Counted from the stretch's first letter, positions 36,769 to 47,339 are shown. The stretch is DNA of 64,000 nucleotides from Actinostola sp. cb2023 (GCA_033675265.1 JAUJYZ010001177.1:273501-337500), one strand, 5' to 3'. Program-made: numbers and translations. The notes: generated by a model from the sequence alone, not told the origin.

Positions 36769-36995
36769 TAGCCTCCTCCGCAGGCTACTCCAATTAAACT
36801 CCAATTGGGAATCCTGTGGTAGAAAATAGGAAGAGGGAGGACTAGGGATACAAAAGAGGAAGACTGGAGACGAGAGAGCAGAAATTATTTTCCTTTCCTC
36901 CTCTCCCTCTCCCCCTTTGTCTTTTTGCCTCCTTCCCAGCCTCTCCTCCTACCTACAGGAAGCCCAACGGAAGGAGTTGCCTGCGGAGGAGGCTA
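36769..36995. mobile_element. MITE with TAGCCT ends and 9-bp target duplication
   Basis: Ends TAGCCTCCTCCGCAGGC and GCCTGCGGAGGAGGCTA. GCAAACGAC stands exactly on both sides (36760-36768 and 36996-37004). The purine-rich then pyrimidine-rich interior and ~225-bp size match the element at 25019-25242. An 8-9-bp duplication fits Mutator-like or hAT-like transposition. Confidence 0.88.
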
Positions 36996-38343
36996 GCAAA
37001 CGACTATGTACAGCAATCCTGCCTTGTATACGTCATTCTCGTTCCCAGAGCTCCTCGGTTTCGGTCCTCTCCCGAGAAGGCTCTAGTCGCAACCATTTGA
37101 GGCTCGACGCTGATTGGACGAAATATAACGCATGCGCATTTGGAAACATATATCAAGAACAACAAGACGCTCAATGAGCGTACACTCGGGCTTATGAAAA
37201 GGACAATGTCAGTTGCGTGAGGAGAGACCTGACAATGACTGACAGTTGCGTGACGAGGGAGACTATATGTCTGCCAGATGAAGGGCTATACGATCTCGAT
37301 TTACGAACATTGACCTTACTTGCCTTAAATGCTTTGATGTAGTTTTGAAGTACGATTTTTACGATTCCTTTTCCTTCTGAATTTTTCAAACGTGGAATAA
37401 AATAAACATCCATCATGAGTTACTGAAAATAACTCGACTGGCTCGACTGTTTGCATGACTTCTGTACATATAGCTTTCTGTCAATAGATGGAGTTATACA
37501 TGACCGTTGTACGGCGTTGGTCGTGAGTTTAATTATAACAAGAGTCCGCGGAGATCTTTATCTATGAGTCAGACACAAGTCTCCCTCGTCATTGAGCGTC
37601 TTCTTCTGTAATAGATCCCTAAAATCTAAGGACGTTTTGATTTCGATTGTATTTTTGCCGTTCACTGACCTGTTTTGAGCGTGGAAATTCGGTTTTAAAT
37701 CAACGGTTCTAAAATTAGGTCGCGTAATAGATGTATGACTCAGATAAGGATCACTTTACAACTGTCATCTTACTGAAAAGAACACGGATTTTCGAACATT
37801 GACCTTGCTCGATCGCCTTTGTCTCAATTCATTTTTGGATATGAGTTCGAGTTCGTGGAAAGGCGTTATAGAACAGCCGATAAAACACGGGCTTTAAACA
37901 GGCTCATTTCACAGACAAAAGCATACGGCTATTCGTGTGGGCCCACTCTGAAAGATGTCGTTTCATTTATAACAAAAGCAAACGCGCCTTAGCTTCATCG
38001 TGGAATGATCAACTACAATCCTGAACTTAATAGCTTGAAGATCTATGATGAGAAATCTTGAAACTCGATAGGATCAAATACATCGCATTCTTCGCATTTT
38101 TTCTTCATTCCATCACCTGAAAAAAAAAAAAAAAGAAAAAAAAAAGAAAGTGTATTTTCTAACTCGGGCTTCCTTCGGAAGGGCCCGAGTAATAAGAACA
38201 ATGAGCCCAAACAATGCGACCAGAGCCTTCTCGGGAGAGGACCGAAACCGAGGAGCTCTGGGAGCGAAAAATGTGTATACGTCGGATCAGTGATGATCTT
38301 TGGTCAATTGCAAAGTAGAAGCAAATGTATGAAAAGAAAAATC

Positions 38344-38578
38344 AAAACAATGTAGGTAATAAAATATTTGATTTGTGCGATATTTCGACTAGCCAAACTA
38401 GTCTTCATCAGGTACAAATGGATGGTTTATATAAAATAAAATATATATAGCAAAAGCGGAAATGACAAAATAAAAAGATATATAGTGTAATGTTACAAGT
38501 GGGTGATAAAAGAGATAAAAATAATCTAAATATAAAAATATCGCACAAATCAAATATTTTATTACCTACGTTGTTTTG
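38344..38578. mobile_element. Foldback element with CTTCATCAGGT motif
   Basis: AAAACAATGTAGGTAATAAA and ATTTGATTTGTGCGATATTT (left) are mirrored at 38534-38578. Next to the left arm is ACTAGTCTTCATCAGGT, whose complement (CCTGATGAAGACTAGT) resembles sequence often found at Penelope-like element ends. A similar motif occurs at about 41255-41310. The class assignment is weak. Confidence 0.6.
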
Positions 38579-38884
38579 GTTTTTCATTTTATACATTACC
38601 AAACAGGAGGGAAATTTGCATGAGCATGCGCTTAACCGCTGGACCATAAAAGTGTAATTTCGGAAGCACAAAAACCGATTAAAGTAATAATGCTATATTT
38701 TATTCTGTTGCTATTTTGATCATCAGAGTTCGACAAAAAGGCTTAATATAGTCAAATGTTAATTTAATTCTGGCTTTTCACTGCACACTGGCTATTCACA
38801 AAATTCGTATTTTGTTTGAGATTGAACGGCACAGGAAGCCCAAGCTGGGATTTTGTGGATTATATCTTTATTTATTTTTTAATA

Positions 38885-38885
<1 letters not shown>

Positions 38886-38981
<96 letters not shown>

Positions 38982-39235
38982 GGTATTGGGAGCATCCCAC
39001 AAGGTCTCGATGCTCTTAACTAACTAAATAAACCTAAAAATCCTATTTATATATACAATCAATACAGTCTAGAAACAAGTAACTAAGCGGACAACTATTA
39101 AAGAAAATGTTCTCTAAAAAGATGAGTCTTTACTAAAGCCTTAAAGCTACTTAATGAGTCCGATGAACGAATATAATCCGGTATGGAGTTCCATAATCTT
39201 GGAGCGATAACTTGAAATGACCTATCGCCATAGCT
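38886..39235 (-). mobile_element. 3' end of a non-LTR retrotransposon (LINE), 5' truncated
   Basis: On the minus strand, 39235-39098 encodes YGDRSFQVIAPRLWN, then SIPDYIRSSDSLSSFKALVK and THLFREHFL before a stop. This is the familiar C-terminal tail of CR1/L2/RTE-like reverse transcriptase ORFs. About 120 nt of 3' UTR follow, then an (ATT)n tail (38886-38978 on +, as AAT). The reverse transcriptase domain itself is absent. Confidence 0.75.
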
Positions 39236-39860
39236 CTAATACTGTAACAACAGTCTTGAAACTGTCCTGGTGTCTTGCATGTGGTATTTATTTACTATAC
39301 CTGTACAAAGTTTCGTCGAATTTGAAAACAATTTAGATGTCTTCCCCGACCTTTCCATGAAAATATTTCTTTTTGTTATCATAAAAAACTTATCTCTTCT
39401 GGCGAATTTTTCCAACAATCTCAATAACATAAACTGAAAGCATATGGTACATAGTTGTATGAAATGGTAATTTTTTTGTGGAGATTTGGGCTGGATTTCA
39501 AGCAATATGCAAAAAATGTATATTTTTGAGTAATGAAATTTATGCAAACTTTACACTTCAATTTGACCGATCTCAGCATAATATCTAAAAATATGACCTC
39601 GGATGGGAACATTACAAGAACATTGGAACACTGACAGAAGAGGCCCTACCATAAAACGAATGCCATAATAAATGTGTTGACGATTAATTCACGTTCTACA
39701 AATTATGACGAAGAAATTGTCGAAAATCTTCGACCGAGCGATTTTTCCCCAGAGAAGTTACTGGAATTTTTCAAAACAGGAAACATGACTTTAATGAATT
39801 ATGTTGTGGAAATTGTGGAGATTTCGGCTCAATTTCGAGATAACTAACTTTAAAGGATAA

Positions 39861-40007
39861 TTGAGTATTCCAGACATCATACCCAAGTTTACCTTCGTTT
39901 ATTTGAAGAAGTTGATTTGGTGTTGATGAAAGAGAATTGAGTATTCCAGACATCATACCCAAGTTTACCTTCGTTTATTTGAAGTTGATTTGGTGTTGAT
40001 GAAAGCT
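39861..40007. repeat. Two-copy tandem duplication, period 76 bp
   Basis: TTGAGTATTCCAGACATCAT begins at 39861 and again at 39937. The copies are nearly identical, the second lacking three bases of GAAGAAG. Confidence 0.9.
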
Positions 40008-40125
40008 AAAATATAATAATATACATTCCATATGTATAAGAATTGACTAAATGTATTTACTTTCCCTTACATCTTCTTCGCGACTGAGCTTGCAACGTAG
40101 ACAAACTGTTTACTCCATGTCAGCT

Positions 40126-40141
40126 GGCCGCCATGTTGTCC
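40126..40141 (+). promoter_or_regulatory. GGCCGCCATGTTGTCC, YY1-like core promoter motif
   Basis: CCGCCATNTT matches the YY1 consensus and lies ~365 bp upstream of the dehydrogenase ATG, a plausible position near its transcription start. Based only on motif match and position. Confidence 0.35.
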
Positions 40142-40504
40142 AAAATAGAGTATTTAGCACAGCAAAAGAACAGGAATTTGATATCAAATAAAGGCATAAT
40201 ACTCTAATATTTCGATCAATGAAATAACTTTAAGGCACAAAGATAGCATTAAGAATTCATTTCTGCGTGTTCAGTACATACAATTCTCGTAATACGTCCG
40301 CAAAAACTGTAAACATTGGAACCAAACAACTGGTCACATCTTGTATTCATCTGACTGTGGCGACGCATGCGCACATAAAATTCCCTCCTTTTTACATTAT
40401 CAGTTTACCAGATTACCATTACCAGATTACGCCGGTGGCCCATGACATCCGAAGATTTGAAATTCTGACCAATTTCTGTATCGCAAGATTCTTAGTATAT
40501 CGGA

Positions 40505-43500
40505 ATGGATTTCCAATCACTTTCAGATCTTTCTTTTCTAGGATTTGTTGTAGCAATTCTGACTCCATCAGCCTTGTTTTTTCTCTTAAAAAAGACCTTT
40601 TGGCCGAGGCCGAAGGTTGATATGCTGCACAAGAAGTACATACTTATAACCGGTTGTGATAGTGGTTTTGGTCGAAGTACTGCAATTCGTTTGGATGAGC
40701 TAGGATTCAATGTATTCGCCACGTGTTTGACCAACGAAGGAAAAGAAAGTCTTGAGGCTCTTTGTAGTCCACGTTTCAAAGCTTTCATCGTGAATGTAAC
40801 AGATTCCAAGCAAATCCAAAGTTGTTACCGAGAAATCGTACATGACTGGCTCCCTGCTAATCAAGGTAAATTCAGTGTTGTATACGCGTTTATTTAAACG
40901 TTCAGTTATAGGGTGTGCGCTTTAAAAAAATAACTACTCGTTGGACATACTCCAATAATAATAATAACGGTTTATTCACAGTATTTCTACATAGTAGCTT
41001 TACATCGAACTTTGAGGATGAAAGCGGCTTATTACATTTAACTGAAACCAGTATTAACGAATCACCGGAGAGAGAAAATTAGACTGGAATGGCTTAGTGA
41101 CCTTAGTGTTGCCTGGATACTCAAAGCAGCGAGATGGCTTTTCAATTCAGTATACTGTAAATAGAGGATATTACATGGGCGCGCGGAGATCTCCAAGCGA
41201 CCATGTAATATTCTAAATACATTGTAGTGGCTTCATCTGCATTTGAAATTTGTTTATTGAACCAAGCTTTCGGCCATCACGGCCATCTTCAGGGTTATGA
41301 AAGTACACATTTCCTACGTAGCTAACAGAAAGCGGTATCCATGGAATATTAACTGAACAGCGCGAGCTAACTAGATTAAAAAAAAAAAATAGAGCGCGAG
41401 CTAAGATCGAAGTAAAAACAACAAACAATACAAAGTTACTAAACATCAGTAAGAGGTACAGAACGAATGAATGAATAAATAAATAAACCAAAATATGAAT
41501 AAATGGATGGGTGGATGAAAGAATAAATGAACCAGTAAATGGATAATTGTAATATTCTGTTTATTATATAATTATCGATGAAACATTTTTTTTTGTTTTG
41601 AAATAATTTTTACTTTACGATATGATATCTTCACATGTGAAGATAACATGTTATCTTCACGTGTGAAGATATCAATTTTTCGAAGGAGAGAAATATAGAT
41701 ATTTCATCGATAATTATATAATAAATCAATTTTTTGTCCAACAAATTCCATCAGATAGCTATGTAGTGTACAGTGTAAAGTGCGGTGTAGATAATCGAAA
41801 GGTCTTGGGTTCGATTCCAGGTTCTAAGTTCAAAATTATAGAATACCCTGCCACAATGTCAAGCTCAACGCATAAAACGTTAGATTATAACAATAGATTC
41901 TATTGTTATGCTAATAAAGTGGCGGAGTGTTCTAGAATCTAGCCATGGATTAATTCGGCTTGTTTTATTATTTAATTTTATTACAATTTAATGGCGAACA
42001 ATAAAATAAAAGATCTTCAATTTATACGTTTCTAAGAATTTGATAGAGTACCGAAGTGATGACGTCATAAAAATAAAAATTTCTTTTTATCAACTTTCCA
42101 TCCCCGATTTCGAAAGAACATCAATAAAGAAGCTTACATGCCAAATTTGAGAGCAATCGGTTAAATAGCGGCTGAGATATGGCCAGTTGAATATATAATT
42201 TCCCCACACAAATCACTAATTTCGGCCTGGATCATAAATCGGGGATCGAAAGTTGATAAAGCGAAAATTATTGTTTTCGTGACGTCACACTTCGGTACTA
42301 GCCACTTTAGAAACGAGCAAAGGACTGGGAACGAGTTTTAAGAATTAATCTAATTAAAAAATGAATATCCATCGCAACATAGCTATGATCGCAAGAAAGA
42401 GCATGTCACAATTAGTATTATTACAAAGTTTCAAAAGGTTTTGTTAGATATTGAAAGAGTAACAGCTTTCCAAAAACCGCAAAAATTACAAAGAAAATAA
42501 TGTATGTTTAGTGGGGACGCTTTGTAATTTTTGCAGTTTTTAAATGTCTGCAGTTCAGTTGCTGCTTCTCCAAACCCTATCAAACTCCTAAAACTTACTA
42601 ATTCTGATATGCTCTTTCTTGTGATTAGGTTCATTTTCAAATTAATTAGATTAATTCTTAAAACTCGTTCCCAGTCCTTCACTCGTTTCTAAAGTGGCTA
42701 ATTCGTACGGCAACCGTACGCGGTTATATTTTATATAATTTTATTTATTTGAAGAGTATATTATGCTCTCCTACATTATTATAGAAGAAAAAAACAGATA
42801 CTTTGATAATTTTTAAATCATAGAATGGACTGAAGATATCTGTATCCTTGATTTCATGTCTTGTAGGACTCTGGGCCGTTGTAAATAATACAGGCTGCAT
42901 GACATTCGGCCCACTAGAATGGTTTAAACTAGACGATTATAAGAAAATGGCCGATGTAAACTTATGGGGCTTGATTGATGTGACGACAACTTTCCTTCCC
43001 TTGGTCAAGAAGGCCAAAGGACGAATTGTTAACTTCTCAAGTATTGCAGGCAAGTCAGCTTTACCGTAGCAGGACTTTATACATGTACACTTATTTCAAT
43101 TATGTTAGTCCCACGAAAAGGGTGCAAGGTGCGACCCTGAAGGATCATAGGGGTTTCTATTTGCAGCCATATTCTTCATGAACGTCTAAACAAGAGCATT
43201 GCGGTGAAGCAAATTCAAGTGACATTCAAAATGAGTTGGCTGATTTTTTTTGTCGAAATGTCAGGGAATTCGAGTCGAAAGACTTTTGCTAAACAGTATC
43301 TCCCATGATTCTCTGGGGTCGCACCTTTGTGAGTCGATAAGGGTGACTAACTTAATAGTCCATTTCCGAGTTCCTTTTATCTCTGTTTCAAAACGAGTCT
43401 ACGTGCAAAACCTTTCATATGCAAATCTGTTTTCCTTTTTCATGTAAATAAAACTCATTTTCATATGAAAGGTTTCGCACGTAGACTCGTTTTGAAACAG

Positions 43501-45071
43501 AGATAAAAGGAACTCGGAACTGGACTATTGAATTAGGTGTATATATAATTTCATGTAGTTCGTTTGCAACCACGTGGTATTTGACTGGATGGTGGCCACC
43601 AATGGCGACCCAAATTTTGGGGACATTTCCAGGGATACCCATGCATTTAACGGATAGAAACAGTTTCCATAAACGCAGTTTTTCCCATGACTCATCATTT
43701 TATTTATAGCTGTATTTTCCTCGTTTTCCTCATTTACATTTTTGTAGAAATTTTTGTGTCAATTTTTTCAGTGGAGATTTTTTGAAGTATTTTTCAAGGT
43801 TTTCCGACAGTCACTCCTACCCTTTATACTAACTGACCCGACTACAAGATGGCGGTGTCCGTGCTCGAGAGTCCAGCGATGCGACGGGCGACGTTTCATC
43901 CGAGCCCGCGCCGAAGAGCGACGTTTCATCCGAGCCCGCGCCGAAGAGCGACGTTTCATCCGAGCCCGCGCCGAAGAGCACCACTGGACTCTCGAGCATG
44001 GGTCGCGTCGTGTGTCTACGTACAACGACCCAAATTAGGGAGTTAATTTAAGCTTTGCAAAATCTACGGACGGCGACGTCAACCGGAAGTGTAAATAACC
44101 TTCATAGTTGGTATTCCCTGTGGATGAAGTAACCTCACAGGCTTAGGCTTGGACTAAATCTCTAATGTACGAAACCCCGAACAGAAGTTATTTACACTTC
44201 CAGTTGACGTCGCCGTCGTAGATTTTGCCAAGTTTAAACTCCCTAATGTCTCACCATACAGCTGTGTGTTTGCAGGTATCGTAAGCTTGATAAACGAGGC
44301 ACCATACTGTATTACCAAATATGGCGTGGAGGCATTTTCAGATGCCTTACGACGAGAGATGGCTCAATGGGATGTCAAGGTTTGCATAATGGTTCCCCAG
44401 GGATTCAAGACTTCGATATGGACAGAAGTTGCCGGGGAAAAGCTGACTGGTTTATGGAATGGAATCAGTGATGAAATGAGGAAAGACTATGGAGTGGGAT
44501 ATCTTGAACGATGTAAGACAACGTCTACGTGTTGGGATCCCTGTGTTTTATTATGGACGAGAGGGACTCGTACATATTACCACAATCCTTTGCAAACCGG
44601 CACTTAGATCTACAAAATACATAAATAAAGCAGCTAACAGCTTCGAACTTGCAAATGTGAAATGTGGACGTTTTCAAAACTCTCTGTTCTATAGTTTTTA
44701 TGCGCAGAATGGATTGTGGTAAAATGTACTGACCGCCATCTTTTTCTGTGCAGTGAATTTGTTTGTGGTGAATGGATAGATGGACGAATAAATGCAATTT
44801 TTACAGTTAAACTACCCCTCAATGACTCAATTCAAAGTATTAATCGTTGTCACGTTCTTGTGTTATAGATCGCGAGTTTCTTAAAAACCTCATGGCATCG
44901 ACATCTACGAACCTGGACATGGTAGTCAATGGCGTTGTTGACGCAGTGACATCTGTCCATCCATCGTATCGCTATGTCGTAGGAATGCAGGCCAAGAAAA
45001 TTGCTCTATTGTCTATAATGCCAACTGCAATCCAAGATTTGTGGTTCAAAGCTGTCGTCAACAAAGACTGA
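40505..45071 (+). CDS. Short-chain dehydrogenase/reductase (SDR9C-like), four exons, complete
   Basis: Exons 40505-40865, 42867-43049, 44276-44512 and 44869-45071 join in phase 1 at every junction to give 984 nt and 327 residues. Residues 11-28 form an N-terminal hydrophobic anchor. The nucleotide-binding motif TGCDSGFG is at 49-56. The usual NNAG motif reads NNTG (127-130). The catalytic set is Asn152 (DVNLWG), Ser179 (VNFSSIAG), Tyr192 and Lys196 (YCITKYGVEAF), with the normal 13-residue Ser-Tyr spacing. The pattern LDDYKKMADVNLWGLIDVT followed by KYGVEAFSDALRREM matches the retinol dehydrogenase / 17-beta-hydroxysteroid dehydrogenase / DHRS9 group. These are membrane-anchored enzymes oxidising retinoids, sterols or hydroxybutyrate with NAD(P). 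The exact substrate cannot be read. The second intron uses a GC donor (CAG then GCAAGT). A possible AATAAA is at 45204. Confidence 0.92.
40956..41010 (-). mobile_element. Retroposon tail in dehydrogenase intron 1
   Basis: On the minus strand, GTAGAAATACTGTGAATAAA is followed by CCGTTATTATTATTATTG, the ATT-tail shape of short retroposons. Only the last ~50 bp are recognisable. Confidence 0.35.
41255..41310 (-). mobile_element. Possible Penelope-like element terminus
   Basis: On the minus strand CCCTGAAGATGGCCGTGATG then GCCGAAAGCTTGG resembles the CCTGAAGATGG...CGAAACG motif common near Penelope-like element ends. No reverse transcriptase or GIY-YIG part is present. Confidence 0.3.
41560..41725. 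mobile_element. Foldback MITE with palindromic core
   Basis: Ends TTTATTATATAATTATCGAT and ATCGATAATTATATAATAAA are exact inverted repeats. The core 41624-41673 is a 50-bp near-perfect palindrome built from GATATCTTCACATGTGAAGA and its variants. It lies in dehydrogenase intron 1. Confidence 0.88.
42048..42298. mobile_element. Foldback MITE, GTACCGAAGTGATGACGTCA ends
   Basis: GTACCGAAGTGATGACGTCA, TTATCAACTTTC and CCCCGATTT at the left are mirrored by AAATCGGGG, GAAAGTTGATAA and TGACGTCACACTTCGGTAC at the right. About 251 bp, intronic, non-coding. Confidence 0.85.
42299..42700. mobile_element. Foldback MITE, TAGCCACTTTAG ends, abutting the previous one
   Basis: TAGCCACTTTAGAAACGAG, GGACTGGGAACGAGTTTTAA and GAATTAATCTAATT are mirrored to 42700. 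A further inner pair is AAGAAAGAGCAT with ATGCTCTTTCTT, and an inner hairpin pairs GCAAAAATTACAAAG with CTTTGTAATTTTTGC. Non-coding. Confidence 0.85.
43353..43529. mobile_element. Foldback MITE in dehydrogenase intron 2
   Basis: AATAGTCCATTTCCGAGTTC, CTTTTATCTCTGTTTCAAAA and CGAGTCTACGTGC are mirrored to 43529 with few mismatches. Arms are ~70 bp and the centre short, making a strong hairpin. Confidence 0.85.
43859..44001. repeat. Inverted-repeat segment holding three exact 30-bp repeats
   Basis: CGTGCTCGAGAGTCCAG and CTGGACTCTCGAGCATG bracket three identical tandem 30-bp units at 43890-43979 (GACGTTTCATCCGAGCCCGC then GCCGAAGAGC). The units are GC-rich in an AT-rich intron and open in all six frames locally. 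An ACAAGATGGCGG motif lies just upstream at about 43848. Confidence 0.85.
44034..44247. mobile_element. Foldback MITE, ATTAGGGAGTT ends
   Basis: ATTAGGGAGTTAATTTAAGC, TTTGCAAAATCTACGGACG and GCGACGTCAACCGGAAGTGT are mirrored with small differences to 44247. It ends 28 bp before exon 3 of the dehydrogenase. Confidence 0.82.
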
Positions 45072-45142
45072 GGCAACTTCTTCCTAATCCAGAATCACTT
45101 CCCGTGATGCTTTGCGAAATGTATATTATCTGGGGATACGGA

Positions 45143-45215
45143 ATAATAATAATAATAATAACTTATAAAGCGCTTATACAAGTCGGTTCTAAGCGCTGAT
45201 TACAATAAAAAGTAA
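45143..45215 (-). mobile_element. Retroposon tail with (ATT)n end
   Basis: On the minus strand, GCGCTTAGAACCGACTTGTA then TAAGCGCTTTATAAGTTATT leads into an ATT run. The GCGCTTTATAAG-ATT end is shared in form with 61371-61425. It lies just after the dehydrogenase stop. Confidence 0.5.
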
Positions 45216-45407
45216 AATATGAAAAAATATAGATATAATATAGATAATGGTATTTAAAAATCCATGGATATAAATAAATAAATAATAAATATATAATGAA
45301 TGCGAGAGTATTTAATCAACTTTAATTATTTAACGAGTATGGCACCTAATATAGCTACAATTGTAGGTATAACATTGATAAACTTGCGGCTCACCTAAAT
45401 GATGGCT

Positions 45408-45516
45408 AATAATATTGGTGTTCCGTCGTGAACATCCAAAGTTATACCCAAAACCCGTAAACATGAGAAAAGAGACGACGATCAGCCCCTCCCCTTTCAC
45501 ATGGGAGTTACCCCCC

Positions 45517-45545
<29 letters not shown>
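45408..45545. repeat. Dispersed repeat with 23-bp poly-C and CA run
   Basis: AATATTGGTGTTCCGTCGTG, AGAGACGACGATCAGCCCC and ACATGGGAGTTA precede a run of 23 C (45511-45533) and a CA dinucleotide run. The left part is the reverse complement of the repeat at 35641-35990. Confidence 0.75.
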
Positions 45546-45547
<2 letters not shown>

Positions 45548-45981
45548 ACATCCCCCTGGGCCTAGTGCTTGTATTTATATTTCACATTTTAGAAGTATGC
45601 TTATATTTATAATTTTAGTACTTATGTAAATTAAATAAATAAATTAAATAAATAAATAAATGTCCAATAAATAAATGTCTAATATTTATACATTATATGT
45701 ATAATTTCAATTATGTATCATTTAGTGTCCCCGATTAGTGTTCGTTCCTTATCTGCACGTGACGGCAGGCTTTTCGTCACGCATGCGCAATGGTACGAAG
45801 AAAAACGAAAGAAAACGTGCGTGTACTTTGAGACTTTCTCAACCTGGTAATGTTTCACTTTTTACTCGGCCTTCCTGTTATTTTTAAAATACTGCTTCTG
45901 ACAAGTTAAATAAGCATATCCTGAAGCAGCTAGAGAATATCAGTTGCAAACCTGTTTTCTGTCTGAAAGTGCATTGATTTA

Positions 45982-46234
45982 TACAGTCATTCTCAAAAAG
46001 GTTGTCCAGATGAAAAGACTACAATAAAGTCACGTGATTCATTATGTATTCAATTTCCTTGCGTGGAATTTCAAGTTGAGATGCAAAAGTACACAGCATT
46101 GTGAGAACTGAATGTAATGGCGCTGGTATCAACTCGCAGTTCCGCGCGCACCAATTGAAAATGTAATGAATCACATGACTTTATTGTAGTATTGTAGTAT
46201 TTTCATCTGGACAACCTTTTTGAGAATGACTGTA
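45982..46234. mobile_element. MITE with TA target, CAGTCATTCTCAAAAAGG ends
   Basis: CAGTCATTCTCAAAAAGG, TTGTCCAGATGAAAA and CTTTATTGTAG/CAATAAAGTCACGTGATTC are inverted at both ends. TA stands at each edge (45982-45983 and 46233-46234). TA duplication plus CAGT-type ends fits the Tc1/mariner superfamily. ~250 bp, no transposase. Confidence 0.88.
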
Positions 46235-46907
46235 TCTGTCTGTGGCTTAGCAAGATCTCTTAAAGTGCCTATGAGTTTACTATTTGTTTGTTTACATGGC
46301 GTTAATAAAAAGTGAATTGAGCTACGGGAACATTTTTTATTTCGCGCACGAAGTTGGGCATTTTGAGTTTCAAAGTGCGACAATTCCCGCTCGGTCAAAC
46401 TATTGAAATGTGACGTCAAGAGTTGTGCAAACAAAGGCATGCACAACTTATGACGTCACCGAGCCATTGTCAAGGGCCCAGTCTCTTGTCGCACATTTTG
46501 GTTGAAAATGATAATTTTCGATCGGCGAAAAGAAAATGTTCGCACGCTCAAAGTCGATGTTTAAATACAGCAAATGTTCAGAGAAAGACCAAACAACAAT
46601 AATATACAATAAAACAAGGGTCGACATTTTCGTTTCATAGGCACTTTAAGTTACAGCTAGCAGTGTGTTGAATGATACAGAATACACGAAATATTGTTTG
46701 TAGTAAAAAGTAAATGCATCACAGATGTTCATCAACTATTGAACTTTAATTACTTCTTGGCTATAGTACACTTTCAATGCTCGTCAAAACAGTAGAGAAA
46801 ATCTACTACATGTATTTAATCACTGGGTTGATGCACATTCGAATTAATTACGCATGCATGTTCTATACAGAGTCACGCAACGAGTGACCAACACTTAGTC
46901 TGCGAAC

Positions 46908-47277
46908 AGTCCCTCATTTTCCCTCCAGGGGCCCGTTTCTCGAAAGACCCGATAACTTTACGGGCCCGAAAAGACATCCCAGAAATCTGAGACACTTACT
47001 CTACAAAGCTGTTCTTTTGACATGTTTTTAATATGAACAAACTTTCCCTTCATGCAAAGTTTCATGTCTGTAAACTACTTTGTTTTGAAGATATATATTT
47101 TTAAAGAAACCCTTTTCGGGCCCGATAAGCTTTCGGAGCTTTCGAGAAACGGGCCCCAGACTCGGTGAAGACGAGTTTTTAGAATCCCGTGGATGCGAGG
47201 AAAATCCTCGCGTGTCCGGGATCGGTTTTTCCCGGGATCGGGTTTTCTCTCGTGCGTCTGGAGGGAAAAGAGGGACT
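46908..47277. mobile_element. Foldback element interrupted by another MITE
   Basis: Outer ends AGTCCCTCATTTTCCCTCCA and TGGAGGGAAAAGAGGGACT are inverted repeats. The element between 46928 and 47157 sits directly against the left arm, so the outer element is interpreted as older. Confidence 0.7.
46928..47157. mobile_element. MITE with GGGGCCCGTTTCTCGAAAG ends
   Basis: GGGGCCCGTTTCTCGAAAG and CTTTCGAGAAACGGGCCCC are exact inverted ends, with a second inner pair around CGGGCCCGA. 230 bp and non-coding. Confidence 0.85.
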
Positions 47278-47339
47278 ACTCACATGCAGTCTACCAACAC
47301 GCTGCGATGTCTATATTTTTAAGTTGTGTTCAGCACTAT

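Larger units (their letters stand above)
39236..40504. other. Gap before the dehydrogenase; tandem duplication only
   Basis: Apart from the 76-bp duplication at 39861-40007 and a YY1-like motif at 40126, I see no exon. The dehydrogenase promoter and leader must lie here. Confidence 0.5.

Noticed and set aside
38816..39019. Frame containing a poly-Asn run
   Set aside because: Translation of the AAT tail of the LINE fragment on the opposite strand.
39140..39175. Hammerhead ribozyme core suggested by TAATGAGTCCGATGAACGAA
   Set aside because: The CTGATGA core is not matched, helices I and III do not form, and the region is coding sequence of the LINE on the other strand.
41771..41830. tRNA gene suggested by GGGTTCGATTCC
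   Set aside because: Box B is good, but there is no box A at the right distance and no acceptor stem; probably a decayed SINE or chance.
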